Assembly (NCBI RefSeq): GCF_001612965.1
Contig: NZ_BDBL01000011.1
Coordinates: 62,001-126,000, forward strand
Source: Nocardia kruczakiae NBRC 101016
GTDB taxonomy: Bacteria; Actinomycetota; Actinomycetes; Mycobacteriales; Mycobacteriaceae
DNA length: 64,000 nucleotides
Reading direction: 5' to 3'
The notes below the pieces were generated by a model. That model made no database searches. It saw nothing but the letters and a program-made list of their open reading frames with translations, and had not been told where the DNA came from. The position numbers and the translations under genes were made by a program. Shown in pieces: positions 1-9,301 of this stretch (the first letter of the stretch is position 1; the number at the start of each line of letters is the position of its first letter).

Positions 1-1338
1 GCCACTCTGCACGCCATTTCGGGAGAGCACACAGCGCCCGACGACGTCGCCCCCTTCACCTCCGGATACGGAATCGACGAAGGACACGACGTCCCGCTCG
101 GCGGAGGGGTGGCGCCGCCACCCCCGCCAGGCCCCGGACCGGACGGCCCGGGCGCGCCCCCGCCCAGGCCGCTGCGAAGCGGACCGTTCGCGGCCTCGAT
201 TCATCAGGCGCGAGAAGGGCGACAGTCTCTGCCGCCGTTGGTGGTCGGCGATCACGTCGACGACGACCTGACGCTGGCGCGGACCTTATTGAGCGCCGTG
301 CTCTTCGCGATCGGCGACACGGCGCCGGGTATCGAGTGGGCAACGGGTGTAGTGCGCAACCGCAAAGGCGCTGTCGTCCTGCTGACCTCCACAGAGGGAC
401 GTGGATGGCTTCCGCCGGGGTTGTTCCTACCCTCCGAGGTTCTTATTCCGTGGCAATGGGATTCGATCCTCGATGCCGAGGGCCGGGCCGCCATCACGAC
501 GCTCGAGAGCAGCTCCGACCCCGCCCGGATCCTCACCGAATTCGGTCACCACGCATATCGCAACAACCGGGGACGACTGTATGCCCTCGCGTCGTCGACC
601 ACGGTGGACGACTTCCTGCGCTCCACCCTCGGTGGTGAAGTGGCTGTCGCGGAGGAGGTTACCGCGAGCGAAGCCGCTGTCGACCTGTCGCGGCCCGGTA
701 TCGGCCTATCCGACCGGCTGGATATGTGTGGATCCCGGGTGTCACGACAGCGCGCCGCAGAGATACCCGATTCCGACATTCACGCCGCATGCCTGCACTT
801 CGCCAGCACCGCCGACGAGTTGGTTCGGCAGGTGGTCTCCGACGCCGCTGCGGGGAATTCGACACAGCGGGTCCACCGCTTACGGACGCTCGAGTCGCTG
901 CGTGCCGGGCAGAAGTTGCCGGCATACGCTCAGGAGAACTCCGCTGTCCCCGCGCGCCCCGACATCGCGCTGTCCACGGCGGTATTCGCGCCGCCCGCCG
1001 CAGCTCCATCGGTATTCGCATCGCAGGTTGTCAGCGCCGGAGCCGACCGACTGTCACCGGACGTGAACCGCCGGCGTAGCCGGACACTCGAACGGCGCGC
1101 CGATGAATTGGTGTCGCTGCTGTCGACGAGGAACAGCGACCGCGCAACGCTTCGCGATGTCCTGTACGTCCACGATCAGATCGCTGAACATCCACAGCTC
1201 CAGAGCATGCTGCGGAGGGCGAACACCGGCGCCGATGCGGTGTCGACCGGATACGAGACCACGCCGGTTCCGGTCGCCGAATATTCGACAATTCCGGTGA
1301 ATTCAGGGCTGCACGGTGAAGAAGGGCGTATCCGATGA
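1..1338 (+). CDS. T7SS-associated-type hypothetical protein (5' partial)
   Basis: The frame is open from the first base, so the N terminus lies outside the window; an internal GTG at 109 is possible but not needed. The visible part starts with a Gly/Pro-rich stretch, then a globular block containing TSTEGRGWLPPGLFLPSE, followed by a helical, Ala-rich C-terminal half without membrane segments. The RGWLP block reminds me of the mycobacterial DUF5632-type proteins found near type VII secretion genes; that match is from memory and uncertain. Its TGA overlaps the ATG of the next gene (ATGA at 1335-1338), so the two are probably translationally coupled. No catalytic motif is visible and function is unknown. 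Confidence 0.6.
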   Translation, partial: ATLHAISGEHTAPDDVAPFTSGYGIDEGHDVPLGGGVAPPPPPGPGPDGPGAPPPRPLRSGPFAASIHQAREGRQSLPPLVVGDHVDDDLTLARTLLSAVLFAIGDTAPGIEWATGVVRNRKGAVVLLTSTEGRGWLPPGLFLPSEVLIPWQWDSILDAEGRAAITTLESSSDPARILTEFGHHAYRNNRGRLYALASSTTVDDFLRSTLGGEVAVAEEVTASEAAVDLSRPGIGLSDRLDMCGSRVSRQRAAEIPDSDIHAACLHFASTADELVRQVVSDAAAGNSTQRVHRLRTLESLRAGQKLPAYAQENSAVPARPDIALSTAVFAPPAAAPSVFASQVVSAGADRLSPDVNRRRSRTLERRADELVSLLSTRNSDRATLRDVLYVHDQIAEHPQLQSMLRRANTGADAVSTGYETTPVPVAEYSTIPVNSGLHGEEGRIR

Positions 1339-3464
1339 CGGACGTGAATACGAAAGCAGTCGCTGATCTCACCAACGAGATCCACGATAAACACGACCAT
1401 ACGTGGAACGACGACTACTACGAGAAAAAAGACGCCACAGACATTCTGGACAAGATGCTCGCCCTCAACCCGACCGAGTTAGAGCTGGTTTGGAACAATC
1501 TGTCCAAAGAGGAGCGCACAGATCTCGCAGACGACGTAGACTCCGGCAATTGGGACCCTCGCAAGGAGGACAAGTACAAAGGCCTCGCAACGGCGTTGGG
1601 CAACGATGATTTGAACGCCGCCAAGAAGGTCAAGACCGACCAGGTGGCGGCGAAGGGCGAGGCCGAGGCAAAATTCGGCTCTGGCTGGGGATTCGGATAC
1701 GGCGATGGCAAGAAGCACTACGAGGAAGTACTGCTGTGGGTCCCGAAAGGTGCGAGTGATGCGCTGAAGACGCTGATCAACGACACGCAGGAGACCATGC
1801 AAAGCGGTTTCGACTCGCTCGGCTCCCGCGACCCCAAGGATGCACCCGACTTCAGTACGGTCCTGGAGAACCATCAGGTAGGCAGTGTCGACGGGTGGTC
1901 CCACGTGATCGATACCTACAACGACTTCAAATCCCTCTACGAGAAGCGCGACACGACTTATCAGGAGAAAAACAAGGACGTCAATTTCACGACAAAGGAT
2001 ACCAAGGACGATATCAAGAAATGCGCTGGGCAACTGCACGACGTCAAAGAAGCCCTCAACAAGGACCTGCAACAGGATTTCAGCAAGTACGCCCCGAAAG
2101 ACAACAAGATAACTTTACCGGGGCCACACGAAACTGCTACGGTCACCGCCCCCGGCGAAGTGGTCTACACCCGGAAGACGGAAAACGATAATTTCGTCCT
2201 CACGCCGGAAGCAGAACAGAAGTACTACGTCACCCCCATCCAAACCGCCGTCGACAAATGGAACAAAATCTACGACGACACGGCGATGAAGCTTCAGAAG
2301 AAGGCCGACGGCGTCGACGATCCGGGTCCGAAGGAACCGGAGAAACCAGCGGCGCCCGCCGCACCGGCGGCCCCTGCGGCACCGGCAGCGCCGGCGACGC
2401 CCTACACGCCCGTCGCCGACACCTCCGGTACCACCGATCTGGCCGACCAGACGGACTACAGTGACATTTTCGGCGACCTGTCCGACGGACAATCCCAGAC
2501 CGATGCCACCGATATCTCGGATCTCTGGAACGTCGACGGAGCGAGCGCCACCGGCACCGGCACCGGCACCGGCGACGGCAGCGCCTCGACCAGCGGCTCC
2601 GACTCTTCCGATTCCACGGCATGGGACCAGATAGCGAACGCCCTTACCGGCAACACCGGCAGTACCGGGGCCACCGGTCAGAATTCCACCGGAACCACCG
2701 CCGCGGCGTCGAATCCGTTCACCGGAGCCATGAATCCCTTGGCTGGGTATATGAACAATCCGATGGGGAACTTCGGGTCGGGCGGATTCATGAACCAGGC
2801 GGGTAATCAGAACAATTCCGCATCGCAGTACGGCCAGAACCCCCTGTCATCCGCTCTCGGAAGACAGTCGAATTCACTTCTTCCCGAGGCTAATTCGGCG
2901 CAGACGGCGGCGGGCGCCACCGCGCAGCAGGCCGCCTACACGAATCCGGCCTCGGCCGTCTCGGCCACGCCGGCTTCCGGCACGGCCCCGCATATCGGCA
3001 ATTCCATGGTCGACATGAAACTGCCGGACGGCAGTGCGCCGCAAAAGGTTCCCGCAGTTGTGGCCGACGCCGTGAACAGGGCGTTCAACAATCCGAACGG
3101 CAGCGATGCGGCCGCCGCCTACGGCAGCGCCTTCGCGCAGGCCACACCGATCGACGGTTCGAATCTGCACACCGGCGATGTCGTGCAGTGGGCCGATCGC
3201 AGTGCGGTGATCGTCCGCGAGGGCACCAACAATTACTACATCATCACCGACGGCCAGATGCGGCACGTCAGTCTGGAGGAGCTTCCCAACTACGACAACG
3301 GAGCATTCGGCCGATTCCAAGGCTTCTTCCGACCGGCCGGGGCCGGGGATTCGGACCAGCAGGGACAGCTACAGGCGAACGCTGTCGTCCAGCCGACCAC
3401 GGTGGTCTCCGCATCGTCGACAACCTCCACGCGCCCGCCGAGCACCGACACGCAAGAGACATGA
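1335..3464 (+). CDS. Large low-complexity hypothetical protein, possible secreted substrate
   Basis: 709 residues, start fixed by the ATGA overlap with the preceding gene. Residues 1-330 are charged, helical and Lys/Asp-rich, encoded by less GC-rich DNA than the neighbours. Residues about 335-362 form an Ala-Pro repeat; a Thr-Gly repeat and a long Ser/Gly/Asn/Ala-rich linker follow to about 600. The C terminus (about 610-680) is compact and contains GDVVQWADRSAVIV and YYIITDGQMRHVSLEELP, a small beta-rich domain also seen at the ends of mycobacterial type VII-associated proteins (recalled, not searched). There is no Sec signal peptide and no clear WXG motif. The linker architecture suits a secreted or surface protein. 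It is coupled to the next gene by another ATGA overlap. Confidence 0.65.
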   Translation: MTDVNTKAVADLTNEIHDKHDHTWNDDYYEKKDATDILDKMLALNPTELELVWNNLSKEERTDLADDVDSGNWDPRKEDKYKGLATALGNDDLNAAKKVKTDQVAAKGEAEAKFGSGWGFGYGDGKKHYEEVLLWVPKGASDALKTLINDTQETMQSGFDSLGSRDPKDAPDFSTVLENHQVGSVDGWSHVIDTYNDFKSLYEKRDTTYQEKNKDVNFTTKDTKDDIKKCAGQLHDVKEALNKDLQQDFSKYAPKDNKITLPGPHETATVTAPGEVVYTRKTENDNFVLTPEAEQKYYVTPIQTAVDKWNKIYDDTAMKLQKKADGVDDPGPKEPEKPAAPAAPAAPAAPAAPATPYTPVADTSGTTDLADQTDYSDIFGDLSDGQSQTDATDISDLWNVDGASATGTGTGTGDGSASTSGSDSSDSTAWDQIANALTGNTGSTGATGQNSTGTTAAASNPFTGAMNPLAGYMNNPMGNFGSGGFMNQAGNQNNSASQYGQNPLSSALGRQSNSLLPEANSAQTAAGATAQQAAYTNPASAVSATPASGTAPHIGNSMVDMKLPDGSAPQKVPAVVADAVNRAFNNPNGSDAAAAYGSAFAQATPIDGSNLHTGDVVQWADRSAVIVREGTNNYYIITDGQMRHVSLEELPNYDNGAFGRFQGFFRPAGAGDSDQQGQLQANAVVQPTTVVSASSTTSTRPPSTDTQET

Positions 3465-4651
3465 CGGCCGCGGCGGCCCGGTCGGCCGGGGACTTCCTGG
3501 TCGATGTCGCCGAGCGGATCGGCACCGGTTGCACGCCGGAATCTCTTCGCTCGGTGCTGCTTCGGGCCTGTGGTGGCCGATTGGACACACGCACACCGAG
3601 CGGGCGTCGCTCCAGCGGGATCACAGTAGCCGGCATGCCGTTCGAAGCCAGCGTGACCGGCGGGCGGGGACACTCCGCCCGGCTGCTGCGCTACATAACC
3701 GAAACCTCCACCTGGGAACCGGAGTTCGCGGTTCGGCTGGAGGCGTACCTCGCCGCCATCGCGGGGCTGGTCTCCTGGCTGCCGGATGGGAACGACGAGG
3801 TGGTCGACCTTCTGCACGCGTTCGTCACCACTGTCTACCCTGATCCTGCCGCGATCGAGCGGGGGCGACGTCCGGCTATGTGGCTCGGGATTGTGCATGA
3901 CCCCGCCGAGCCGGATCGCCTTGCCGGTCTCAAGGTGTACTGCAGCCCGGCCGCGAGGGCCGATGCCTTGGAGGCCGTGAGCCGACGATGGCCCGGGTTC
4001 GAGGGATTGTGTCCGATACCCGAGAACGACGATCTGTTTCGCAACGCCGGACTGGCGGTAGAGGTCGACGCGTACGCCCGCCTGACCTACAAGCTCTACG
4101 TGCGAGCACGCTCCCGAGACGTAGCGGTGCCGATGAAATTGGTCCGCTATTTCGGCGATTCTGCCTGGGAAGCACTGTCCGAATTCACCAGGTGCGGTGT
4201 AGACGCCGCCCACTTGCACGACTTCGGCTACTTCGTCTGCTGCTCCCGCCGCGCAGATGAAGACCCTTCATACACCGTGTCATTGGCTACGAGGCGCTCC
4301 GACGACATCAACGCGCTGGTCCGTGAGCTGGCTGTGCGGCATCACGGCAGCACACGGGCAATCGATGCACTGGATCACGCCGCGCGATCCAACAGCGCGA
4401 TCTGGCGCTGTTCAGCGCTCGCACTGGGTTTCTCACCGGACGATGGCATCGACAAACTGAACGTCTATGGCACACCGATGTGGGAGACCCCTCGGAAACC
4501 GAGCTCAGGTCCGCCCGGCCGCTCGCACGATCGCGAGATTCGCATTGACGTGCCCGAGCCGCAGCGAGGCACGAAGTTCGGCGAGCCGATCGAGGTCGTC
4601 GCCGTAGAGACCAGCAGCCTTCGCGTCGTCGAGGTCGACGACTCCGTATAG
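3461..4651 (+). CDS. ABBA prenyltransferase-like protein (tentative)
   Basis: 396 residues; the ATG at 3461 overlaps the previous stop (ATGA). No confident family match. The body shows a recurring strand pattern, GMPFEASV...LLRYITE, LAGLKVYCSP, ARLTYKLYVRA and IDKLNVYGTP, spaced about 70-100 residues apart. Repeated Lys-x-Tyr/Asn-x-Tyr strands like these line the barrel of ABBA-fold aromatic prenyltransferases (DMATS, cyanobactin prenyltransferases), where Lys/Arg/Tyr bind diphosphate. The last ~65 residues after NVYGTP are low-complexity and read through DNA that is antisense to the neighbouring oxidase gene, so the conserved part ends near 4470. No membrane segment. If the fold call is right, the substrate could be an indole, a tyrosine or a peptide; this is inference. 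Confidence 0.5.
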   Translation: MTAAAARSAGDFLVDVAERIGTGCTPESLRSVLLRACGGRLDTRTPSGRRSSGITVAGMPFEASVTGGRGHSARLLRYITETSTWEPEFAVRLEAYLAAIAGLVSWLPDGNDEVVDLLHAFVTTVYPDPAAIERGRRPAMWLGIVHDPAEPDRLAGLKVYCSPAARADALEAVSRRWPGFEGLCPIPENDDLFRNAGLAVEVDAYARLTYKLYVRARSRDVAVPMKLVRYFGDSAWEALSEFTRCGVDAAHLHDFGYFVCCSRRADEDPSYTVSLATRRSDDINALVRELAVRHHGSTRAIDALDHAARSNSAIWRCSALALGFSPDDGIDKLNVYGTPMWETPRKPSSGPPGRSHDREIRIDVPEPQRGTKFGEPIEVVAVETSSLRVVEVDDSV

Positions 4652-5767
4652 GTACGGGCGGCCGCCCAGCTCGCAACAGCTTCGCTGCAAGTCGCGAAAG
4701 GTCTGGCACGCAGCGGCTTCGGCGGCGGGCTCCCGATCGACGGTGGCATACAGCCCCACCCCGACCGAGACGGGGGCGGGCAGGATAGGTGCGAAAGCGA
4801 AGGGCACGGCGTCGGCAGCGTGCCGAATGACCAGGATGTACACCATGGTCGACGGATCGTCGAACGGTGCGCGATCAAGCTGTGCCGCAACGTTTTCGAT
4901 CATCGAAATACAATGCTCGGCCGGTACGACGTAGTCGGCCCACATCCGTCCTCGCCCGGGAGGAGTCTGCCGCGCGGCGTGCGGATCGGACTCCCACTGC
5001 TGCGACCGGATGACAACGGCGCAGTTCTCGCGTTCACATGCGCCTCTCGAGCGGGCGCCTCGCCATCCTGTGACCGATCTGATCCGGCCGCGCCGAGACA
5101 TTCCCCAATAGGAGTCGACGTCGACGTCGCCTGCGACTCGCGCGGTGTATTCGGCGAGCGCGCCGAGCGTCGCGTGATCGTTGCGATGCTCGTGCATCAG
5201 AGATTCATGCTCGACCGTCCGCAGCACCACACGCTCGATCAGGCCGACCGCGCCCAGTCCTCCGAGCGCGAACCGGAACAACTCGGGGTGTTCGGTCCGG
5301 GAACACCAACGGCTGCTACCGGTTCCGTCGATCAGTTGAATACGTTCCACCTGGTCGACCTGCCAGCCTGATCGGATCGAATCCGATCCGGCACCGCCCA
5401 CCGACAAGGTGCCACCGACCGACATGTGCAGATAGTTCGGCAGCACCGGAAACGCCCGACCGTGCCCGTTCAGATATCGCTCGAGCCCGTGCCAGCTTGC
5501 ACCGGCGGGCACTTCGAACAGCCCGTTACCCAGGTCCCGGATCTCCCGGGTCGCGCTCTCGGGCGCGTACGTGACCAGCAGCTCGTCGCCGGTGACCGTC
5601 TGCCCAGCGCACGAATGCCCGGAACCACGAAGCGTCAACGGCCGGCCGGAGCCGAGCAGGGCGGACGGAAAGGCGGACGGCAATCGATGGACCGCCCGGG
5701 GTGTGGCTCGATGCAAGCCACCGAAGTCGGTGTCGAATTCCGCGGCGGAAACCTCAGCGGCACTCAT
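4505..5767 (-). CDS. FAD-linked oxidase (PCMH-type, cytokinin dehydrogenase-like)
   Basis: 420 residues, ATG start at 5767. The N-terminal FAD-binding domain carries LRGSGHSCAGQTV (the RGxGHS loop whose His often holds FAD covalently), EVPAGASWHGLERYL and SVGGTLSVGGAGSDSIRSG, the classic FAD_binding_4 signatures; the C-terminal substrate cap ends with RPYLYGVVDLDD and an LGHVNANL tail. The family uses FAD to oxidise small alcohols, amines or prenylated compounds. Its 3' end overlaps the convergent prenyltransferase-like gene by 147 bp. It could be an oxidative tailoring partner for that gene's product, but they are on opposite strands, so shared function is inference. Confidence 0.8.
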   Translation of the reverse strand: MSAAEVSAAEFDTDFGGLHRATPRAVHRLPSAFPSALLGSGRPLTLRGSGHSCAGQTVTGDELLVTYAPESATREIRDLGNGLFEVPAGASWHGLERYLNGHGRAFPVLPNYLHMSVGGTLSVGGAGSDSIRSGWQVDQVERIQLIDGTGSSRWCSRTEHPELFRFALGGLGAVGLIERVVLRTVEHESLMHEHRNDHATLGALAEYTARVAGDVDVDSYWGMSRRGRIRSVTGWRGARSRGACERENCAVVIRSQQWESDPHAARQTPPGRGRMWADYVVPAEHCISMIENVAAQLDRAPFDDPSTMVYILVIRHAADAVPFAFAPILPAPVSVGVGLYATVDREPAAEAAACQTFRDLQRSCCELGGRPYLYGVVDLDDAKAAGLYGDDLDRLAELRASLRLGHVNANLAIVRAAGRT

Positions 5768-5931
5768 GATTTCGATACCGATCGTGTCACCGTCCGGTCA
5801 GCGGTATGCGGCACGCCGTCATCGTAGCGAGCTGCCGGGGCGGTTTCTCACTGCCAGGAGTAGGGCGCGGTCGGATCGTCAGGCGCTGCGACGAACCGAC
5901 GACATGGCACTTCTCGCCCGGTCGCCGATGT

Positions 5932-7236
5932 TCAGCCGCGCCCCACAGCAACCTCGCGGTGCGCCGGGACCCTGCGGGCCGACCACGCAGTGATGGTGAA
6001 CAGCACCACCCCGGCCACAGCCAGCCCCGCTCCCACGACGGCGGGTGCGGTGTATCCCAGCCCCGCCGCGATCACCAGCCCGCCCAGCCACGCGCCCGCC
6101 GCGTTGGCGATGTTCAATGCGGCGTGGTTGAGGGCGGCGGCGAGGGTTTGGGCGTCGTGGGCGACATCCATCAGGCGGGTCTGCAGACCGGGTGCCAGCG
6201 CGGCTCCGGAGGCGCCGACCAGGAAGGCGCCCGCGGCGGCGGTGAACGGGTTGTGCGCTGCGGCAACGAATCCGGCGAGGATCACCACCATGGCGATCAT
6301 CGCGGCGAAGACCGAGCGGTCCACACCGCGGTCCGCGAGCACCCCGCCGACGATATTGCCTGCCACCATGCCCAGGCCGAACAACGCCAGCACGATCGGA
6401 ACCAGCCCCTGCGACATGCCGGCCACATCGGTCAGCGTGGACGTGATGTAGGTGTACACCGCGAACATGCCGCCGAAGCCGACCGCGCCGACCAGCAACG
6501 TCAGCAGTACCTGCGGACGGCGTAGGGCGGTGAGCTCGGTGCGCGGATCGGTCACCCGCACCCCGTGCAGATCGGGCACGAAGCGGCTGATCGCGAAGAC
6601 CGTGGCGAGCCCGATGACGGCCACGACCACATAGGCGTCGCGCCAGCCGAGGCCCTGCCCCAGCCAGGTGGCGGCGGGAACGCCCACCACATTGGCGGCG
6701 CTCAGGCCCAGCATCACCGCGGCGACGGCCTTGGCCCGCTGCCCCACCGGAGCCAGCGAGGCGGCCGCGAGCGAGGCCACGCCGAAATAGGCGCCGTGGG
6801 GCAGGCCCGCGACGAACCGGGCCGCGACCAGAGCGGGGAAGGCCGGGGCCAGCACGGAGGCGATGTTTCCGATGGTGAACGCGACCATCAAGGCGATCAG
6901 CAGGCGCTTGCGCGGCATCCGGGCGCACAGCGCCGCGATCACGGGCGCGCCGACCACCACGCCCAGCGCGTACGCCGAGACGGCATGTCCGCCGGTGGGC
7001 TCCGAAACATGCAGGTCCGCGGCGATGTCGGGCAGCAGTCCCATGGTGACGAATTCGGTGGTGCCGATCCCGAAACCGCCGAGCGCCAGCGCGAGCATCG
7101 CCGGAATGTGCCATCCGGTGCGAGTCTGCGGCGCCGCCCCGGAGCCGAGCGCCGCACGGGACGACGCGGCACTCGCGGGTGACTCCGGTGGGAAGTCGAC
7201 GGGTGGTGCGGTGCGCACGGGAGCTGAGTCGGCCAT
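5932..7236 (-). CDS. MFS efflux permease, DHA1 (AraJ/YdhP) type
   Basis: 434 residues with twelve predicted membrane helices after a ~45-residue Pro/Ala-rich cytoplasmic N terminus. GIGTTEFVTMGLLPDIA in helix 1 and RFVAGLPHGAYFG in helix 4 are typical of the DHA1 drug/arabinose efflux group; CARMPRKRL is the loop 2-3 motif. Such pumps exchange small hydrophobic compounds or sugars for protons; the substrate cannot be read from sequence. ATG 7236 chosen; a GTG at 7251 is an alternative and neither has a strong ribosome site. It stands alone between the FAD oxidase gene and icd and resembles the second permease at 56780. Confidence 0.85.
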   Translation of the reverse strand: MADSAPVRTAPPVDFPPESPASAASSRAALGSGAAPQTRTGWHIPAMLALALGGFGIGTTEFVTMGLLPDIAADLHVSEPTGGHAVSAYALGVVVGAPVIAALCARMPRKRLLIALMVAFTIGNIASVLAPAFPALVAARFVAGLPHGAYFGVASLAAASLAPVGQRAKAVAAVMLGLSAANVVGVPAATWLGQGLGWRDAYVVVAVIGLATVFAISRFVPDLHGVRVTDPRTELTALRRPQVLLTLLVGAVGFGGMFAVYTYITSTLTDVAGMSQGLVPIVLALFGLGMVAGNIVGGVLADRGVDRSVFAAMIAMVVILAGFVAAAHNPFTAAAGAFLVGASGAALAPGLQTRLMDVAHDAQTLAAALNHAALNIANAAGAWLGGLVIAAGLGYTAPAVVGAGLAVAGVVLFTITAWSARRVPAHREVAVGRG

Positions 7237-7321
7237 GGGTGTGGCCAACACACGCGGCGGCCGCGGCGATACCGGCGGCCGGGGTGATTCGACTCACGCG
7301 ATCGGGTGCGGAAAGCAATTC

Positions 7322-7361
7322 GGGCACCCGCGGCCACCGGGATCGGTGGGGGCGGGTGCCC
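7322..7361 (-). terminator. Hairpin terminator downstream of icd
   Basis: GGGCACCCGC at 7322-7331 pairs perfectly with GCGGGTGCCC at 7352-7361, and CCACCG/CGGTGG extends the stem inside. It lies about 45 bp after the icd stop. There is no T tract, as is usual for actinobacterial terminators. Confidence 0.55.
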
Positions 7362-7406
7362 GGATATGTCTACCGGCCGCGCCGGATTCCGGCCGGTCGT
7401 GAGCGT

Positions 7407-8624
7407 TCAGCTCAGTTCGCGCGCCAGGTTCGCATCCAGCACGCCGAGGAACTCCTCAGTGGTCAGATAACCCTGGTTGCCGCCGACCAGCAGCGCCAGA
7501 TCCTTGGTCATCTGGCCGCTCTCGACGGTCTTGATGACGACGTCCTCGAGGGTCTGCGCGAAGCCGATGACCTCGGGGGTGTTGTCCAGCTTGCCGCGAT
7601 GCGCCAGACCCCGCGTCCACGCGAAGATCGAGGCGATCGGGTTCGTGGAGGTGGGTTTGCCCTGCTGGTGCTGCCGGAAGTGGCGAGTCACCGTGCCGTG
7701 CGCGGCCTCGGCCTCACAGGTGCGGCCGTCCGGGGTGAGCAACACCGAGGTCATCAGGCCCAGCGAGCCGAAGCCCTGCGCCACGGTGTCGGACTGCACG
7801 TCGCCGTCGTAGTTCTTGCAGGCCCAGACGTAGCCGCCTTCCCACTTCAGCGCGGAGGCGACCATATCGTCGATCAGCCGGTGCTCGTAGGTCAGTCCGG
7901 CCGCCGCGAACTCGTCCTTGAACTCGGTCTCGAAGATCTCCTGGAAGGTGTCCTTGAACATGCCGTCGTAGGCCTTCAGGATGGTGTTCTTCGTCGACAT
8001 GTAGACGGGGTAGTTCTGCTGCAGGCCGTAGTTCAGCGACGCCCGCGCGAAGTCCTCGATCGACTTCTTGAAGTTGTACATACCCATGACGACGCCGCCG
8101 TCCTCGGGCATCTTCACCACTTCGTGGACGATCGGCTCGGAGCCGTCCTCCGGGGTGAACTGAATCGTGACGGTGCCGGCCTGATGCACCTTGAAATCGG
8201 TGGCGCGGTACTGGTCACCGAAGGCGTGACGGCCGATGATGATCGGCTTGGTCCAGCCGGGAACCAGACGCGGAACATTGGAAATGATGATCGGCGCGCG
8301 GAAAATGGTGCCGCCGAGGATGTTACGAATAGTGCCGTTCGGCGAACGCCACATCTTCTTGAGGCCGAATTCTTCGACACGTGCCTCGTCGGGGGTGATG
8401 GTGGCGCATTTGACGCCCACGCCGTGCTTCTTGATGGCGTTGGCCGCGTCGACGGTGACCTGGTCATCGGTCTTGTCGCGGGTTTCGATGCCGAGGTCGT
8501 AGTACTCGAGGTTCACATCGAGGTACGGATGGATCAGCTTGTCCTTGATGAACTGCCAGATGATCCGGGTCATCTCGTCGCCGTCGAGTTCGACGACGGT
8601 CCCTTCAACCTTGATCTTGGACAT
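7407..8624 (-). CDS. icd: NADP-dependent isocitrate dehydrogenase
   Basis: 405 residues; ATG 8624 ([20 protein letters not shown]) is preceded by an AGGAGG ribosome site, so the longer in-frame extension is rejected. This is the homodimeric eukaryote-like IDH family (usual length 405-410). [19 protein letters not shown] holds the substrate-binding Ser/Asn/Arg, and [22 protein letters not shown] the metal-binding Asp region. It oxidatively decarboxylates isocitrate to 2-oxoglutarate in the TCA cycle, making NADPH. It is divergent from the metX transcript, the same pairing as M. tuberculosis icd1 and the metC-metA genes. Confidence 0.97.
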   Translation of the reverse strand: MSKIKVEGTVVELDGDEMTRIIWQFIKDKLIHPYLDVNLEYYDLGIETRDKTDDQVTVDAANAIKKHGVGVKCATITPDEARVEEFGLKKMWRSPNGTIRNILGGTIFRAPIIISNVPRLVPGWTKPIIIGRHAFGDQYRATDFKVHQAGTVTIQFTPEDGSEPIVHEVVKMPEDGGVVMGMYNFKKSIEDFARASLNYGLQQNYPVYMSTKNTILKAYDGMFKDTFQEIFETEFKDEFAAAGLTYEHRLIDDMVASALKWEGGYVWACKNYDGDVQSDTVAQGFGSLGLMTSVLLTPDGRTCEAEAAHGTVTRHFRQHQQGKPTSTNPIASIFAWTRGLAHRGKLDNTPEVIGFAQTLEDVVIKTVESGQMTKDLALLVGGNQGYLTTEEFLGVLDANLARELS

Positions 8625-8936
8625 GGATCTTCGTGTCCTCCTAAGGAAGGTGTGCTCCCATTGCACGGCCAGGCGAGCACGCTTGTGAGCGGACCCCAGC
8701 TGTTCAACAGACAACGTATACGCCCCGCGTTGTCCACGAGACGCCTGGTGCTAAACAAGACAAGCGTACTGGTGCGCTGGGTCTCACTGACAGGGGCGGT
8801 CCCATTGAGAGCTACCCCCGTCACATCGGCCCGATGCCGATCGGCGAGGAAACGGACATACGCCGCGAACATCCGACTCGAATCGGGCGAGCCCAACCCT
8901 CGCCCCCGTCGTGCCCGATTGTTACCATCCACGGCA
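8625..8936. other. Divergent intergenic region icd / SAM-IV riboswitch
   Basis: 312 bp without a credible gene. It must carry the icd promoter (minus) and the riboswitch promoter (plus). Only the icd ribosome site next to 8640 is clear; I see no strong palindrome. Confidence 0.5.
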
Positions 8937-9050
8937 GGTCATGAGCGCCAGCGCCAAGCCCCGGCTCGCTGGCCGGCAACCCTCCAGTTGCGGTGGGGTG
9001 CTCCGGGTGATTGACCGGGCTCTCGAAAGCCGAGAGCAAGCGCGACTGTC
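8937..9050 (+). promoter_or_regulatory. SAM-IV riboswitch
   Basis: The segment reproduces the conserved SAM-IV core: GGTCATGAG, then GCCAGCG...CGCTGGC, CCGGCAACCCTCCA, GCGGTGGGGTGC, TCCGGGTGAT and TGACC closing P1, followed by a hairpin with GCTCTCG/CGAGAGC arms and the AAGCGCG strand for the pseudoknot. SAM-IV elements occur in Actinomycetales upstream of methionine sulfhydrylation genes and reduce expression when S-adenosylmethionine is plentiful. A ribosome site (AGGAG) and GTG follow directly, so control of translation initiation is likely. It would govern the metY remnant and metX. Confidence 0.93.
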
Positions 9051-9061
9051 AGGAGCAACAA

Positions 9062-9301
9062 GTGAGCGAGTCCACCGTGCCCATCGCCGGCAAGTCCGTG
9101 GAGGCGGCGGAGCGGCGCAGCCGTATCGCTACCATCGGGGATGTGTGTGCCCCAGCCCTCCGTACCGCCTCGACCACGCGCGCGCTCTCGCCGTGCGCCG
9201 ACCCGGCGGCCGCCGGCGTCGCGTTCCGGCAGGTCCGCGGGCCGATGCGGGTGATGGGGATCGATCGCGTGGCACGGCTCGACGTGGTGACGGCACGGTG
9301 A
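9062..9301 (+). pseudogene. metY: Internally deleted metY (O-acetylhomoserine sulfhydrylase) remnant
   Basis: A 79-codon frame with GTG start at 9062 behind AGGAG, ending in TGA that overlaps the metX GTG (GTGA at 9298-9301). Its last ~55 codons match the C-terminal pattern of MetY/MetZ enzymes: IGDV, then ASTT, LSP, an AAAGVA block, and GID...RLD, compared with IGDV...HPASTTH.QLSP...AAGV...VGIE.IDD.L.DL in the family. The PLP domain, including the Schiff-base Lys, is absent. What remains keeps the original position: riboswitch in front and metX coupled behind. It may persist only to hand ribosomes to metX. The homology is recalled by eye; a novel small protein is the alternative. Confidence 0.6.

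Noticed and set aside
7179..9014. 611-codon plus-strand frame
   Set aside because: Antisense of icd and runs into the riboswitch; composition of a mirror frame.
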